Shown here piece by piece: positions 24,707 to 36,040 of a stretch of DNA of 64,000 bases. Both the position numbers and the translations under genes were made by a program. Numbering within the stretch: the stretch's first letter is position 1; each line of letters starts with the position of its first letter. Below the pieces are notes generated by a model, which saw nothing but the letters and a program-made list of their open reading frames with translations, ran no database searches and was not told the origin of the DNA. This stretch comes from Epiperipatus broadwayi. Taxonomy: Eukaryota; Onychophora; Udeonychophora; Euonychophora; Peripatidae. The DNA lies in contig JAQFVV010000551.1 of the NCBI GenBank assembly GCA_028023455.1, positions 124,001 through 188,000 on the forward strand. Direction: 5' to 3'.

Positions 24707-25280
24707 ATATCATCCATCCCCACAAACAAGAATAAAATATGAATTTAAAATTTTATTCTTAATAAGGTTAAAAGTATAACTTTTTTTTGTATTAGCGTAC
24801 TGATATATTTTTCTAGACTCATTCGCAAGTGATATGCGGCTTTAAAGCCCACTTTTAGGTCTAACATGGCTGGAATTATTTGCACATTCATCTGTGTCCT
24901 TTATGCTCAATGTAAGACTAACAATAAGAAATTCAAGACTAAGCACATACAAGCATTGCTCATTCTTTTGAGACTTATTGACTCATTGTGCTTGATCCAC
25001 CCTCCCATTTCTCAGGAACCTACTCTTATAAGACTCACAGCATTTAAGAATGGTCTTATGTTACCTACTGTGTATATAAGGACTCAGGGCTGTGCTTTTT
25101 TCCCCCTCTCCAGTATCCACCTACCCGATCAATGCTGTGAATTAAAATCTACATCAGTCGCAATTTGTATTTTTCTTTCTGTAAGTCATTAAAAAAAATT
25201 ATTTTTATATTTGTATAATCAGGGTATAAAGTTGCATCTCAGGTAGTGGTTTGTTTCAAAGCCTCATGTTGGGAAGCCAT
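24707..25280 (-). other. Internal region of the antisense LTR element
   Basis: 574 bp between the LTRs. The minus-strand primer-binding-like site is at 25261-25279 and the polypurine-like tract is at about 24715-24735. The plus-strand frame 24866-25192 (108 codons) has no recognisable domain. The plus strand here also has TGTATATAAGGACTC near 25070 and AATTAAAA near 25141. These look like a TATA box and a poly(A)-like signal, so part of this may derive from a different LTR. Confidence 0.5.
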
Positions 25281-27440
25281 TGTAACATTCTCCACATTTT
25301 AGTAGATTCTGAAAGGCCATCTTTTACTCACCATAAATTTAGTGAAAGTTAACCTTTTAACCACTAATTTTATTATTGGTTGTATGAGATAAAAATCAAA
25401 TCTCTTAATTGGCCAACTCACAAACTGAAGACAAAGCCTATTGTTAAAACATATTCGCCTATAATATTAAATTCAACTCAGATACATTTATAAAAAGTAT
25501 ATTATTAATTTTTCAGGTTATGAAGAGAACGAAAGTTCTTTCAAAAATAAATTGCTATTTATTTATTCTAAAATATTCAATTTCGGCAACATAAAAGCTA
25601 TAATATAAACAAAAAGATCGACTTTTACGTTATAGAAAAGTAAATATTTCTTTTTACTACAGCTTCAATATTTTTACAAAAATCTTCGATATTTTTCGAA
25701 AATAATTTTGTTTTTTTAATTTATTTTTTAAAAATTATTTTTAATTTGTCAAATTATCCTTTTTTTAATACTTAAATCACATTTGAAATGAAAATCTCGG
25801 CGTTTATCTTTATTTTCTTTGATCAGGCGGTTTCTTTGTTTTTTCCAGCCAATCAGAATGTCTTTGTCGGCTGAGAACTGGCTGAGAGCCAATCATCAAT
25901 AAGCTTCTTTCTTTGTTTAGCTTTAAATGCAGTTTTTTTTTATTTTTTACTTGTAAAAGAATTCGGAAGAGGGCACCATCTTATAGAGCTTTTAAAAATC
26001 TATTTAAAAACATATTGAACGAATATTTTCGTATAAAAACTTGCAGAGTTAGAGTGATGTCAGATGTCTATGAGGTGCCTCATAAGAGGCGGGAAAAGGG
26101 TTAATCAAGCTATGAATACAGAAAATGCAAATATTTCATTCATATTTCTATAAAACCTAGCTATATTTCCTGATTAACTGGCCTACCAATTATTTCAACT
26201 TACACTAATAGCAGAATCAGCTTTTTATTTATTTTTATAAGGGTGCCAGGATTCATATAAGAATCTGCTGGAATTCGTCGCATCACACATCGTAAATTAA
26301 AAGGAAAATGATTTTTTTAAAAAAACTGGTCATAGTTTACCATAGCTAAGGTTTTTTTTTTTGAGATATTATTCCTGGGGTTTAATTAATAAGTATTGGC
26401 AAAGGGTAAATTATACATTTAAGTTCTAATAAACTAAAATAAATAACTAAAATTAACAATGTACAAATGAAATTGATCTTAAAAGGTAAATATTTTATTA
26501 TGCAATTAAAATATTTAATAAATATTTTTTTATTATTTAGAAAGGACCATGCATGCTAATCTGGGAAATCATTTTATATAATCAATACAGTCCATTTCTT
26601 TCAGGTCTCTCTTTAAATAATCCATTGATCGAAATGTCATAAATCAGGGAATGTTTCTATTGGAATTATATCACAAGTTTATATTAAGAATTGTTTGCAA
26701 ACTTAATTTAGTCACTATTGGGATATGAATAGCTTAGCTTACTGGTAAGTTTGCATAGATTTATGGGATCCTGAGCTCATAGAAATTATAATTGGTCTCT
26801 CCTGCCAGCATCTTCAATTATCGGTCTGTGCTATAGCTGGAACTCGGCCATGGTAACTTCTTTATTATGGTGTTCACGAGGCTTCATATCCATTCTTGCA
26901 TGACAGCTTCATTCAGCAATTAGTGTACCTGTGCAGAAGTATATTACTGCCACAGATTATGCTCACGGAAACTTCCAACTCTAAGCCACATAACCAGAAG
27001 GTAAAGAAAGACCTAGATCGAAGTTGTCCTCTTCTTTTTATATCTCGATCTAGTTTTTGAAACTTCTGCACGTTATAATTATCATGATGCTTAGGTTTAT
27101 AATCTTGTACATTCTTTATTAGCTTTAGATTACAAAGTCCCTTTTTTTCTGACATAATTCCGCCATCTTTAATTAGCTTCCAAAAATGTTTTATTGATTG
27201 TAATCTTTTACTTTGAAATTCCTTTCCAATTTTAAGTTTTAATTGAATTACAGATAAATAATTCGAAACAAAAAGAATCAACTCTCATTGTATGTTTAAA
27301 TAAAAACTAAATTACACAAACTAAAAAAAAAAGTTTAAAATGCATCAATTTAAAAGATCTTTAAATTTACTTTTTTTTTTTTTAGCTTTTAAATATTTTA
27401 AATGCCAATATCTTTGGACCATCTATTTTTAGATGGTACA
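25281..27440 (-). repeat. 5' LTR of the antisense retroelement, split by a TTAA element
   Basis: This is the second LTR copy. It matches 23346-24706 apart from a 748-bp insertion after GTGAAAGTTAA. Removing the insertion and one TTAA leaves about 1408 bp. The 122-codon minus-strand frame at 26913-27281 is LTR sequence, with counterparts in the other two LTR copies. Confidence 0.8.
25353..26100. mobile_element. piggyBac-like non-autonomous element in an LTR
   Basis: The element is flanked by TTAA on both sides (25349-25352 and 26101-26104). Its ends are CCTTTTAACC and GGGAAAAGGG. The uninterrupted LTR copy has a single TTAA at this point, which proves the insertion and its 4-bp duplication. 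TTAA plus CC(C/T)TTT-type ends are characteristic of piggyBac elements. No transposase is encoded; the plus-strand frame 25913-26104 inside it has no known motif. Confidence 0.8.
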
Positions 27441-27597
27441 ATATATATATACTGAAAGAGATTTTTACACTTGGAAATAATTTACATTATAGATTTTAAA
27501 TAAGGAGTGCCAGTTTTCAAATTAGTTAAATATATTTTTCCAATGCAATAATTATATATATGTAACATAATTATATTTTTATTTTCAATCTTTTTAG

Positions 27598-27705
27598 AAT
27601 CTCATTAGTATTAATGATTTTTGTCAATTATGGCGGAGGATCCTATTCTTTTTTTGATCATTCCACATGGAATGGACTTATGGTTGCAGATTTGGTGTTT
27701 CCTTG
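27598..27705 (+). CDS. HGSNAT: HGSNAT exon d: NYGGG motif and catalytic histidine loop
   Basis: This 108-nt exon follows the acceptor ATCTTTTTAG and ends at CCTTG|GTAAAT, phase 2 to phase 2. It encodes [20 protein letters not shown], then [16 protein letters not shown]. This is nearly co-linear with human [36 protein letters not shown]. The histidine codon at 27659-27661 (FDHSTWNG) aligns with the human histidine reported to accept the acetyl group (His269 in the older numbering). The catalytic residue is therefore present, and the gene looks functional here. This is the strongest single match in the window. Confidence 0.97.
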
Positions 27706-30140
27706 GTAAATATTTTATTTTACTTTCCATTATTAATTGTACAATGTATTATTTTTTTTACTAAAACATTATAGTTTTATTTTTGTGATGTACTTTTTTA
27801 TAAATAAAATTAAAAATAAATTATCTTAAAAATTGTGTGGGTGTTTTGTAGCTTAAAAATTAATTTACAAAAACATATTTATGCAATGTAAAATATTAAA
27901 TGATTTCTAAAACAATTTCAAATATAAGATTAAGATTTTTATGGTTGACTTTATTATAGACTTATTTACTTATAAATAGTCAAAATAAGTCATAGATCAC
28001 ATGATCCTATCTCTTAAGCTTGTAAGTTATAAAACAATGAGGATTGCCAATTCATCTACAAGCTTTATGATAAATGCTTAGCCAGAGCCAGCACTTAATA
28101 TATCTGTCAGGAACCCCTCTCCAAACCCCTGACCATGGTTTCATGCTTTGGCACTCCTCAGAGAGGTGTCAGGGTAGATTCAGACACTAGATCTAAAAAT
28201 ACCAACCCAAAGCCAAACACTTAACTAAAAGTTATCTATTGAGTGGAAAATTTGACATTTTCAGATATCTACATGTATTCAAACCCAGCTATCCAACTCA
28301 AATAGCTATATGGGGCTGATAGATCTTCAGCCATACCATATATTTATCATAAAGCTTGTAGAGGAATTGGCAATCCTCATTGTTTTATTTACTTATAGTT
28401 TGTAAATTTTCATCAATCTTATTTTAAGTAGCTTTAGTTGATAGAAAAGGTTTATTATATCTATATGTTAGCCACCCATGCTAATATCCAAAGTGGCTTG
28501 AAAATTCCAGAGATAGGCAAGCAATTGAATCAAAAATGTTTTTTTCTTTTAATCTATCCTCTAATATCTCCATCCAGCAGAAGTCTTCTATTCTATCATA
28601 ATGTTTTACTAATATCTTTCATATCAACTGTTCTTACAATTCATATATTTTTCTACTAACATCTGTATCATTTTATACATATTTTACCTGATTATTAATT
28701 CTTTGTTTTGTAGAAAATATTTTGGATTTGCTTTTACAATAACATGTTTCTATATTACTAAAAGGATTTACATCTTTTTATCATAAATATTTTAATCTTT
28801 TAATTAGTTTGGCTCAAAACAGAAAAATATATTTTTATTTTTACATATGTATATCTAATTATAATATAAAAATAGAAATAATTTTAATTACATTCCTGAA
28901 AGTAAAATTAAACTTTCTTTTAAACATGTAATAAATTTTCTATTTATTCAATTAAAATTCAGAAATAGATCTAATTAATTAAAGAAAATATTTTAAAAAA
29001 ATTAAATAAAAATGCAACTCACATATGTATTAATCACAAAATAAGACTAAATGTTTCATATCCCTGCCCTTCAAGTAAAAAAAAATATTACAAATATTTT
29101 TATCTTTTTTGTTAAAATACTTCTTGCTAAATTTTAATAGCACTATTTTTTTTTCTTATGGAACTAATCAAATCTCTTACAGGTTAACTATATGAGGTTC
29201 TCGATGCATAACCTTTTTAATATATCATGGAATATCTTTGTTCTCATCATCTACAAGTTCACAGGATGAAGTAGCAACAATCCAAACATTCAATATCATT
29301 TTTCATAAATCTTGGGAATTTATAATCAAAGAAGATCTGGATATTATCTTTGTTCCAAAACTCACATATTGCCTCATGAACTGTGTGAAAAAGTTAAATC
29401 TTTATATGCATCTTAAGATAGGAATGTAACTTCTAGTAATCTCTCCATTTAATATTAAAATCTATTTATAATGACCATGAATTAAATGTCTATATTCACA
29501 ACACAAATTTTTTCAACTATATATTATAGAACCAATAATTAAAATTCTTGTATTTCTCACAATATGATGTTTTTAAATTAGAAACATAATCTACTATCTC
29601 TATTTTATCAATCTAAATTTTTCAAACTAAACATCATGAGCCTTTGATTCATATTTATCAACACTTTTGGAATTAAATTCATCCAGAACCTATTTAAGAA
29701 ACAAGATATTCTACTAAACAACAGAAATTTTAAAGAGTGTGTTTAATTAAATATACGGCACCACTGACTTTCTTCCAATATCAATTTTTAATCATCTTTT
29801 TCTTATTGGCATGTGAATTTATTGTGCTTACTATTTTTATACAAACTGTAGAATCATTTTTTTATCAGTAAACATTTTTTACCAGGTTTTAAGATAGCTT
29901 TACCATAAATATTAGATTATTATTCTGACATCATTCATTTTAATTCATTTCTGATTTTTTGAATAAAAAAAATAATTTAAATTTCATTTCATTATCTTTG
30001 TTCATGGATAGTTGCCATATATTTAATTTTTAGGAGTAAGGCTTGTGTATCATAATTTGTGAACTCACTTTTAATTTAAACTTAATCTTGCCTGTGTTCA
30101 GAAACCAAATCATAAAATGTTGATTTCCACATGATTATAT
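27706..30140. other. Intron sequence, mostly no recognised feature
   Basis: Start of the 16-kb HGSNAT intron. Apart from the terminal-inverted-repeat element at 28031-28386, it is AT-rich and without supported features. Frames at 28438-28659 and 29238-29429 show no motif. Confidence 0.55.
28031..28386. mobile_element. 356-bp MITE with about 50-bp terminal inverted repeats
   Basis: The left end AAAACAATGAGGATTGCCAA, continuing to CTACAAGCTTTATGATAAAT, is mirrored at the right by ATTTATCATAAAGCTTGTAG and ending CAATCCTCATTGTTTT. The interior is non-coding and less AT-rich. Target duplication and superfamily are unclear. Confidence 0.8.
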
Positions 30141-31520
30141 TGTAATGTACACTGCTCTATTAGGGTTTGTTACGAGTTAACTACACCTTGTCAGTTACCA
30201 AATTACGTCCTATCTATTAAATTTGTTTCGTCAGACAATTCAGTAAGATTTAATGGATGCAATTATTTTTCCTGGTCACACAACACCCTTTTAACTAATG
30301 TAACTACTAAAATAATGGGATCAAGTAATCCAGCTTTTAATTTATTTGAAAGGTACCAGAATTCTGTATCAGAATCCGCTGGCTAAATCCCTTTTATTTA
30401 TTTAGTTACGACGAAATTTTAAACTCCGGAGGATTGAGTTTCAGTACAGCATTGGCAAAGGTGAATTATATTTTCAAATTGTAATAATTAACATTAATAA
30501 ATTTATTAATAATCATTAATAATGTACAATGACTAGTTGGTATTAGAAATATTTTATTCTAACAAATTAAAATATATATAAAAAAACACATTATGAATTA
30601 ATTAATTGGAAAGATGACATGCACACTAATCCAGATATGAATCAATTAATAAAAAAACAGTTCTACAATTATAGTTCTTAGGTAAACAAGAGTCTCTTGA
30701 TAACAGAATTTGAAGTCTTTATCGGGATTATTTTAATATTATTTTTAAGAATTGTTTGCAAACTTTCTTTGTCACAATCGGGAAAAGTTATTCTTAACTT
30801 ACCGGTAAGTTGGTGTAGATTTATGGGATTCCGAGATCATAAGAATTTCCATTGGTCTCTCCTGCCAGCGTCTTCCATTATTCTTCCATTCTATAGCTGG
30901 AGAAAAGGCACAGTTGTAGTGACCCTTTCATTGGAAACAGCGATCTTCACAAGGCCCGTTTTCATGCTTGCATGACAGCTTGATACAGCAAGTGGCATAT
31001 CTGTGCATAAATATATTACTGCCACAGGTTATGCTCATAGAAACCTCCAACTTTCAGACACATAACTAGAAGGTAAAGGGAAAACCTAGATCGAAGTTGT
31101 CCTCTTCTTTTTATACCTCCATCCAGTTTTTGGAACTTCTGTGCATCCTTTTGTCCTTTTATCAGCATATAAGATAATAATCTTGTACACTCTCTTAAAT
31201 TAAAGTTACAAAGCCTCCTTTCACAAAGTTCCTCTGCCATCTTTAATTAGCTAAAATATTTTTCTTTTAGTTTATCTGGATTAGTAATTTGTGTATCTTT
31301 TGTTCTTTCCAATTTTTACTTTAATTTTTAATTAGATACAAAAAAAAATATGGACGAAAATTTTACTTTCATTGTACGTTTTAAAAAAATAGATTATACA
31401 AACTAAAAATTTAATTGGATCTTTTTAATAAGTACGCTAAATTTACTTTTTCTTTTTTTATTAGCTTTTAAATATCTTACCGGGTGCCAATACATTTGTA
31501 CCGTATAAACAAACGGTACA
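30141..31520 (-). mobile_element. Third, diverged LTR copy (solo or truncated element)
   Basis: This block resembles the LTRs at 23346 and 25281. Shared blocks include GAATTGTTTGCAAACTT, TTGGTCTCTCCTGCCAGC, TATATTACTGCCACAG and GTCCTCTTCTTTTTATA, and it ends CGGTACAATATAT. The plus-strand start TGTAATGTACACTG is less certain than the end. It is more diverged than the other two copies and so probably older. It lies directly left of a gag-like minus-strand remnant, so it may be the 3' LTR of a truncated element rather than a solo LTR. Confidence 0.65.
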
Positions 31521-31739
31521 ATATATTATATTATAATAATCACTAAATTTTATAAATTTCAAAATTCCTTTTTTTATATATATTAACTGTTTTGTATTTT
31601 TCCTATAAATATTATAACTATTCTTATCATAATCTTTTCTATTCTCTTGCTCCCCACTAAAATTGGATTCAATATTTAAGATGTTAACTCTATAATTCAA
31701 ACAAGGATCTGCCATCTTCCAATTGTTTTTTATTGAAAA

Positions 31740-32250
31740 ATAAACACTATTGTACAGGAATAATTTCTTCTTTCTCCTACATTTTACTTAAATTTATTTT
31801 ATTTTACTACTTGGGTTAATTTTTAAATTGCTGTTTTGTTCATTCATTGTTTTCACAAATATCTGTCAAATGTATCTTTGTTTAAAGGTATTCATTCAAA
31901 TTTCATATGCTGTGGTTTAAAAGAATTACATTTTTCTTTAGCAATTACATCAGTTTTTCAATAAATTGGTCTCTACATTTTTTTTGAGTTCATTTATAAT
32001 ATCTACATTAACTTTAAATCCTTTTATTGTGCTCCTATTATGTTTAAATTCCTTTAATGTTTCATTTTTCTATTTTATTGAACTGTTTTTTTCATTCATT
32101 AACATACTGTTGGAAGTTTTCTCTGTGAATTTGACTGTCTGCCTTTTCTTGTTTTCTTTCCTCTCTCATTTCTTCTATTATCTCTTTAATTATCACCCTT
32201 TCCATTTTCTGTTCTATTACTTGTTCTATCAATTGTAAATTAATTGCCAT
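31740..32250 (-). pseudogene. Gag-like coiled-coil remnant beside an LTR
   Basis: From a minus-strand Met codon at about 32250 the frame gives a charged coiled-coil start (MAINLQLIEQVIEQKMERV, then IIKEIIEEMREERKQEKADS). It reaches a stop after roughly 48 codons, and similar charged pieces continue in other frames. The style matches the gag-like frames at 1-1188 and 35384-36040. Its place next to a minus-oriented LTR suggests it is the start of that element's internal region. The long plus-strand frame 31966-32238 is the antisense shadow of this coding-like stretch. Confidence 0.45.
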
Positions 32251-32800
32251 CATTTTTCCAACAACTTTGGATTATCAGCCTTGATATCTTTCAAATTCTT
32301 GTCCATTATTGAAGATAACTATTCAATAGTACTGCTATCAGATTGATCTCTAATTTCACTCTTCTTCTTGACTCTTTGTCTTGTTATCATTTATTTTAAT
32401 TTATTTCTCTTATTTTTTAATGCCAATTCTGTATTTATTATTTTAATTTGATAAGATTAAATTATTTTGATCACTTTTATTATTGGAAATTAATTTATAT
32501 CATGCTTGTTTAATATTCATTTATTAATAATTTGTCTTAATTACATTACTATCTCTACGATTCAGCTCACAAGCGATAACAGCAAATATTTTTCTGGTTA
32601 GTTTTTTGTCTATAGTTACTATCTGAATTGACTCTATTTTTCCCATTCTATTCCTTTCTATAAATATTTCAATTCCAAATATTAATGTCAACTATTATTA
32701 ATCATAACATATTGAGATATATTTTGATCATCAACAATAATGAAATGGATAGTCATGCAACTGATTTTATCTGAGTTGAATACTGTTGTGTGTGTATATA

Positions 32801-33260
32801 TATATATATAAAATACAAAACCATAAAACAATTCAAAACTATATAAAAATCCAAATTTTACCAAAATCCTTACACGACCATGATTTTATATACTAAACAA
32901 ATAGACCTTCTCAAGTGAAAATAAAACTAAAGAAACCACATATATATATATATACAAAACAAACAAAACTTCCCATATTTTATTTCAAAAACCAACTTCT
33001 CTTTATATCAAAAGATGTCTTCATAAGATTGATAGCCTCAGATTCAAGAAGTTTTTATATAAAGATAAGTTGGCTTTTGAAATGAATTATGAAAAGTTTA
33101 GTTTGTTTTGTATATATATGTTGTTTCTTTAGTTTGATTTTCACTTGAGAAAGTCTATGTCTATTTGTTTAGTAGATAAACTATGGTCGTGTAAGAATTT
33201 TGGTAAAATTTAGATTTTTATCTAGTATTGTATTGCTTTATGGTTTTGTATTTTATTTTA
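32801..33260. mobile_element. Hairpin (foldback) element of about 460 bp
   Basis: The left arm AAATACAAAACCATAAAACA, followed by ATTTTACCAAAATCCTTACAC and CGACCATG, is mirrored on the right by GTCGTGTAAGAATTTTGGTA, AAATTTAGATTTTTAT and TTTATGGTTTTGTATTTT. The arms meet around 33030. There is no coding capacity. Confidence 0.8.
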
Positions 33261-33284
33261 TTACTAGTATAGTGTTAGGCCATT

Positions 33285-33286
<2 letters not shown>

Positions 33287-33330
<44 letters not shown>
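33287..33330. repeat. (TA)n microsatellite, target of an LTR element
   Basis: A run of about 22 TA dinucleotides ends exactly where the LTR retroelement begins (TGTACC at 33331). The other end of that element (41474) is followed by ATATATATAT, so the element landed inside the TA tract. Confidence 0.85.
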
Positions 33331-33333
<3 letters not shown>

Positions 33334-35041
33334 ACCAAGATTGTATTGGCACATATATAAAATAATTTTATCTAAAAATTTATTAAAATAATAAATCAAC
33401 AGATCAATAAATAAGTTATAAAAATCTAAAAAGTCTCTTTATTAAACAAAATGCAGTTTACTGTCAAAATGTAAGATTAAAAGTCAAATAGTTTTATATT
33501 ATTAGTTTTGAAATAAAGTTACAATTAATTAATTAGAGGAGGGGAGGGGGGTTTCATTAGAAAAAGTCAAACCAACAGTTTTATAAAAAGAAGTAAAGAG
33601 TTTCTATTATTATTATTAGTTAAAGTGTAACGTAAAGTTTAAAAATATAAATCTCTTTTCATTAGAGTTAAAGAAAAAAAAATGTAATCTTAAAAAAACT
33701 AATTAAGGAATTGATCTTAAAATATATATGTGCGAGAGTAAACAAAGAAATAATAAATGTGTGTATATGTGCATGTTAAAATTATATTGAAAATAAATGA
33801 TAGTTAAAAAATTTAAAAACATTCAGTGGTGGCTACTAATAAAAATATAAAAACAACACGTTTGCATGGCTATTAATTAAACAATCTCAAAAACACATAG
33901 TTAAAGGATTATCAAAGGAATTTTGACAACAGATATTGCTGGAGGATATTAAAATGACAACACATATGTATAAATAGCCAATTTTTTATCAGACAATCAG
34001 TCATTGCATCAGAGTTGCATTAGAGTTGCGATTGAGATAACAGTTGAGTTCAGTTCAGAGAGTTAAGAGTATAATCTAGATTGTGCAGTTTATTATGAAT
34101 CAATCAAGAATGCAGTGTTAAAACCACGGGAAACATGCAATTGTTCTCCAGCCTGAAGTCCAGTAAAACAGCAAGACCCACCCATAAAATAATGTCTGCA
34201 TAACAGCTTGAAGAATCTCTATCAATATCTAATTGTCTCCAGGAATAATACCGATGAATAAGAATGAAATCTCCTCAAGAAACTTCAAATCTAACCGATT
34301 AGAGATACCTCATTAGAAGCAGCAAACAGCAAGATGCATCCACATTCTAAAATCCTAGGTAAAAAAAAACATTTTCTTACTCTCATTTATATAGTAGCCA
34401 TCGCATTTGTAAAATTTTGTCAAGCCTCCAGCGTCGAATTATAAGAACTCTATAGAACATAAAAATGAACTATTAATTTGTGTTCTAAATATATGTGTTT
34501 TATATTATTCAATGCTCTATTATATATGTCAATGTATGAGTTAATATGTGTGTGATCATTAGATAAATACCAGTGTTCTTTTATTCAAATTTACAAGAGT
34601 ATTTAAAATTAGTATATTAAGTATTAATGAAATAAATTGTATTTAAAATTAAAACTTTATTTGTCAGTCAATTCTTTTCATCAATTCTTTTACCAATCTT
34701 TTCATCAATTCTTTTATCAATTCTTTTCACCACTAATTTTGTATAATCTGTTAGTGATTACAAGTAGCTGAGCTAGTCTTGGGTGTAACTTGGGTGTTGA
34801 GTTAGTGGCCATTGTTCAAAGTGCATTATTTATCTTCTGGATGAATAGCTGATGCCTGTGTTTATACAAAAAAAGTGCTTTGAATCTAGTGTTGAATTCA
34901 ACAGTTGAGAAGAAGTTATGTCCTGGAAATGTAACGCTAGTTATATATTTTATAGCTATCGTTTGGATATACATGCTCTCTGAGTATGTTCTTTGCCAAA
35001 GAGACCGGTGTTTTGAACTTCTCATATTCGAACCGGGTACA
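33331..35041 (+). repeat. 5' LTR, 1711 bp, uninterrupted
   Basis: This serves as the reference copy for the element. It carries a TATA box (33969-33976), a short tandem of TCAATTCTTTT at about 34676-34732, and a terminal stretch with GGTGTTTTGAACTT and TTCGAACCGGGTACA that faintly resembles a tRNA B box. Frames at 34816-35080 on either strand are LTR sequence without known motifs. Confidence 0.85.
33969..33976 (+). promoter_or_regulatory. LTR TATA box
   Basis: TATAAATA within GTATAAATAGCC, repeated in the 3' LTR at 40402-40409. It is followed about 35 bases downstream by TCAGTCATTGCATCAGAGTT, a plausible transcription start region. Inferred U3/R boundary. Confidence 0.6.
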
Positions 35042-35043
35042 AA

Positions 35044-35061
35044 TGGTGTAGCCAATGTGGG
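35044..35061 (+). promoter_or_regulatory. Putative tRNA primer-binding site
   Basis: TGGTGTAGCCAATGTGGG begins two bases after the LTR. The leading TGG pairs with a tRNA 3' CCA. I could not identify the tRNA. Confidence 0.5.
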
Positions 35062-35383
35062 CCAAGCCTGTCATAAATGACAGTTAACTAAATACTTTGC
35101 TTCTTGTTTAAAAAAATTTTATACAAAAGCTAAATTACGTATGTTAAAGTTGTTTAATTTTAAAAAAAAGAATTGACTGAAAACTTTTTTTCTTTAAATG
35201 AAAAAACATTTGACATTTATGCTATTTAAAATATATTATTCTTTTAAATTAAAGACAGATATTATGGAGGGAGCTAAAGCTTTAAGAATGGGTAGAGAAA
35301 AGGATGAGGGGTGGAGTTAATGTATGTTTCCGTTTTAGTAAGAAAAATAAATAAACAACTCATATTTAAACATTGTTTTAAAA

Positions 35384-36040
35384 ATGGAAAAAGAGAAAGA
35401 AATATCTGAGATGCAGATGTTGATGAATATGATGCAAGAATTCAGGAAAAGTCAACAAGAACTCAAAGAAAAATTGTGTAAAGAACTCTAGAAAAGTCAG
35501 CAAGAGTTCAAAGAAGAAATGATTAGAGGAATAAGAGAAATAAGATGTGAAATTACAGGAAAGGTAGAGAAAAATCAAGAGATCGTAGAAGTAGATTTCG
35601 TCAAAGAAAGTAAGGAAGGTGAGGTCATAAAAGAGATAGAAATTAAATTAGAATCAGATAGCACTGAAATAGATAAAGTAGAAACAAATGTAGACCAAGA
35701 AGTAGAAGAAAGACATAAGTTCAAGGTAGAAGATAGCGTTAAGCATAGTAGTTTGGAAAGAAAATTAATCAAGATAGAGAATAAAAATAAAAAGGTTAGA
35801 GTAAACGTTCGAGTTCGCTGTAGATGTAAATTTAAAACAAAGAAAAAAAGAAAGCGTAGGAAAAAATACTCTCAGTTTGAAGTAATTTGGAGTTTGTCTA
35901 AATATAAAGGTTTTCTAATTTACAAAGTAGAAAATAGAACAGAGCGAGAAAGAGATAAAGTAATATATTTTAATCGAGGGATAGACGTGAGAATGTGGAG
36001 TATAATTTATATTAGTAGAAAGAATGAAGGAACCGCCTGA
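35384..36040 (+). CDS. Gag-like coiled-coil and basic-domain frame of the LTR element (one stop)
   Basis: A Met codon at 35384 opens a charged coiled coil (MEKEKEISEMQMLMNMMQEF) that meets a TAG after about 35 codons. The same frame then continues open for 173 codons from Met 35519. That part is Glu/Lys-rich to about residue 90, has a very basic arginine/lysine tract (CKFKTKKKRKRRKKY) near residue 105-118, and a final mixed segment. There is no zinc knuckle, protease or polymerase motif. Its place between primer site and non-coding interior is that of gag, and the basic tract would suit nucleic-acid binding. Function is inferred; no family is recognised. The long minus-strand frames overlapping it are shadows. 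Confidence 0.5.

Larger units (their letters stand above)
23346..27440 (-). mobile_element. Antisense LTR retroelement with very short internal region
   Basis: Two long direct repeats (23346-24706 and 25281-27440) start TGTAAC(G/A)TTCTCCACATT and end AGATGGTACA on the plus strand. They flank only 574 bp of internal DNA. Read on the minus strand the LTR is TGTACC...GTTACA. The internal DNA after the 5' LTR starts with T? spacing and TGGCTTCCCAACATGAGGC, a plausible tRNA primer site, and ends with the purine-rich GTGGGGATGGATGA before the 3' LTR. ATAT flanks both outer ends, a possible 4-bp target duplication. No gag or pol is encoded, so it is a non-autonomous (TRIM/LARD-like) element, inserted antisense to HGSNAT and ending 157 bp upstream of the catalytic-histidine exon. 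Confidence 0.75.

Noticed and set aside
24866-25192. 108-codon plus-strand frame as a possible gene
   Set aside because: It lies in the interior of an antisense LTR element, has no recognisable domain and shows no splice or codon signal of a host gene.
26913-27281. 122-codon minus-strand frame, with counterparts at 24299-24559 and 31016-31240
   Set aside because: The three frames are in copies of the same LTR and share sequence at DNA level; frames diverge by shifts, which is expected of non-coding repeats.
30141-31520. A clean solo LTR with certain target duplication
   Set aside because: The flanks are both AT repeats, so the duplication cannot be told from simple sequence, and a gag-like remnant on one side suggests truncation instead.
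31966-32238. Hydrophobic plus-strand 90-codon frame resembling a membrane protein
   Set aside because: It is the antisense of a Glu/Lys-rich coiled-coil frame on the minus strand, which automatically reads as Phe/Leu/Ser-rich.
33200-33391. Frame with an Ile-Tyr run
   Set aside because: It is a translation of the TA microsatellite.
35575-35772. Ser/Thr/Leu-rich minus-strand frame
   Set aside because: Shadow of the gag-like plus-strand frame.
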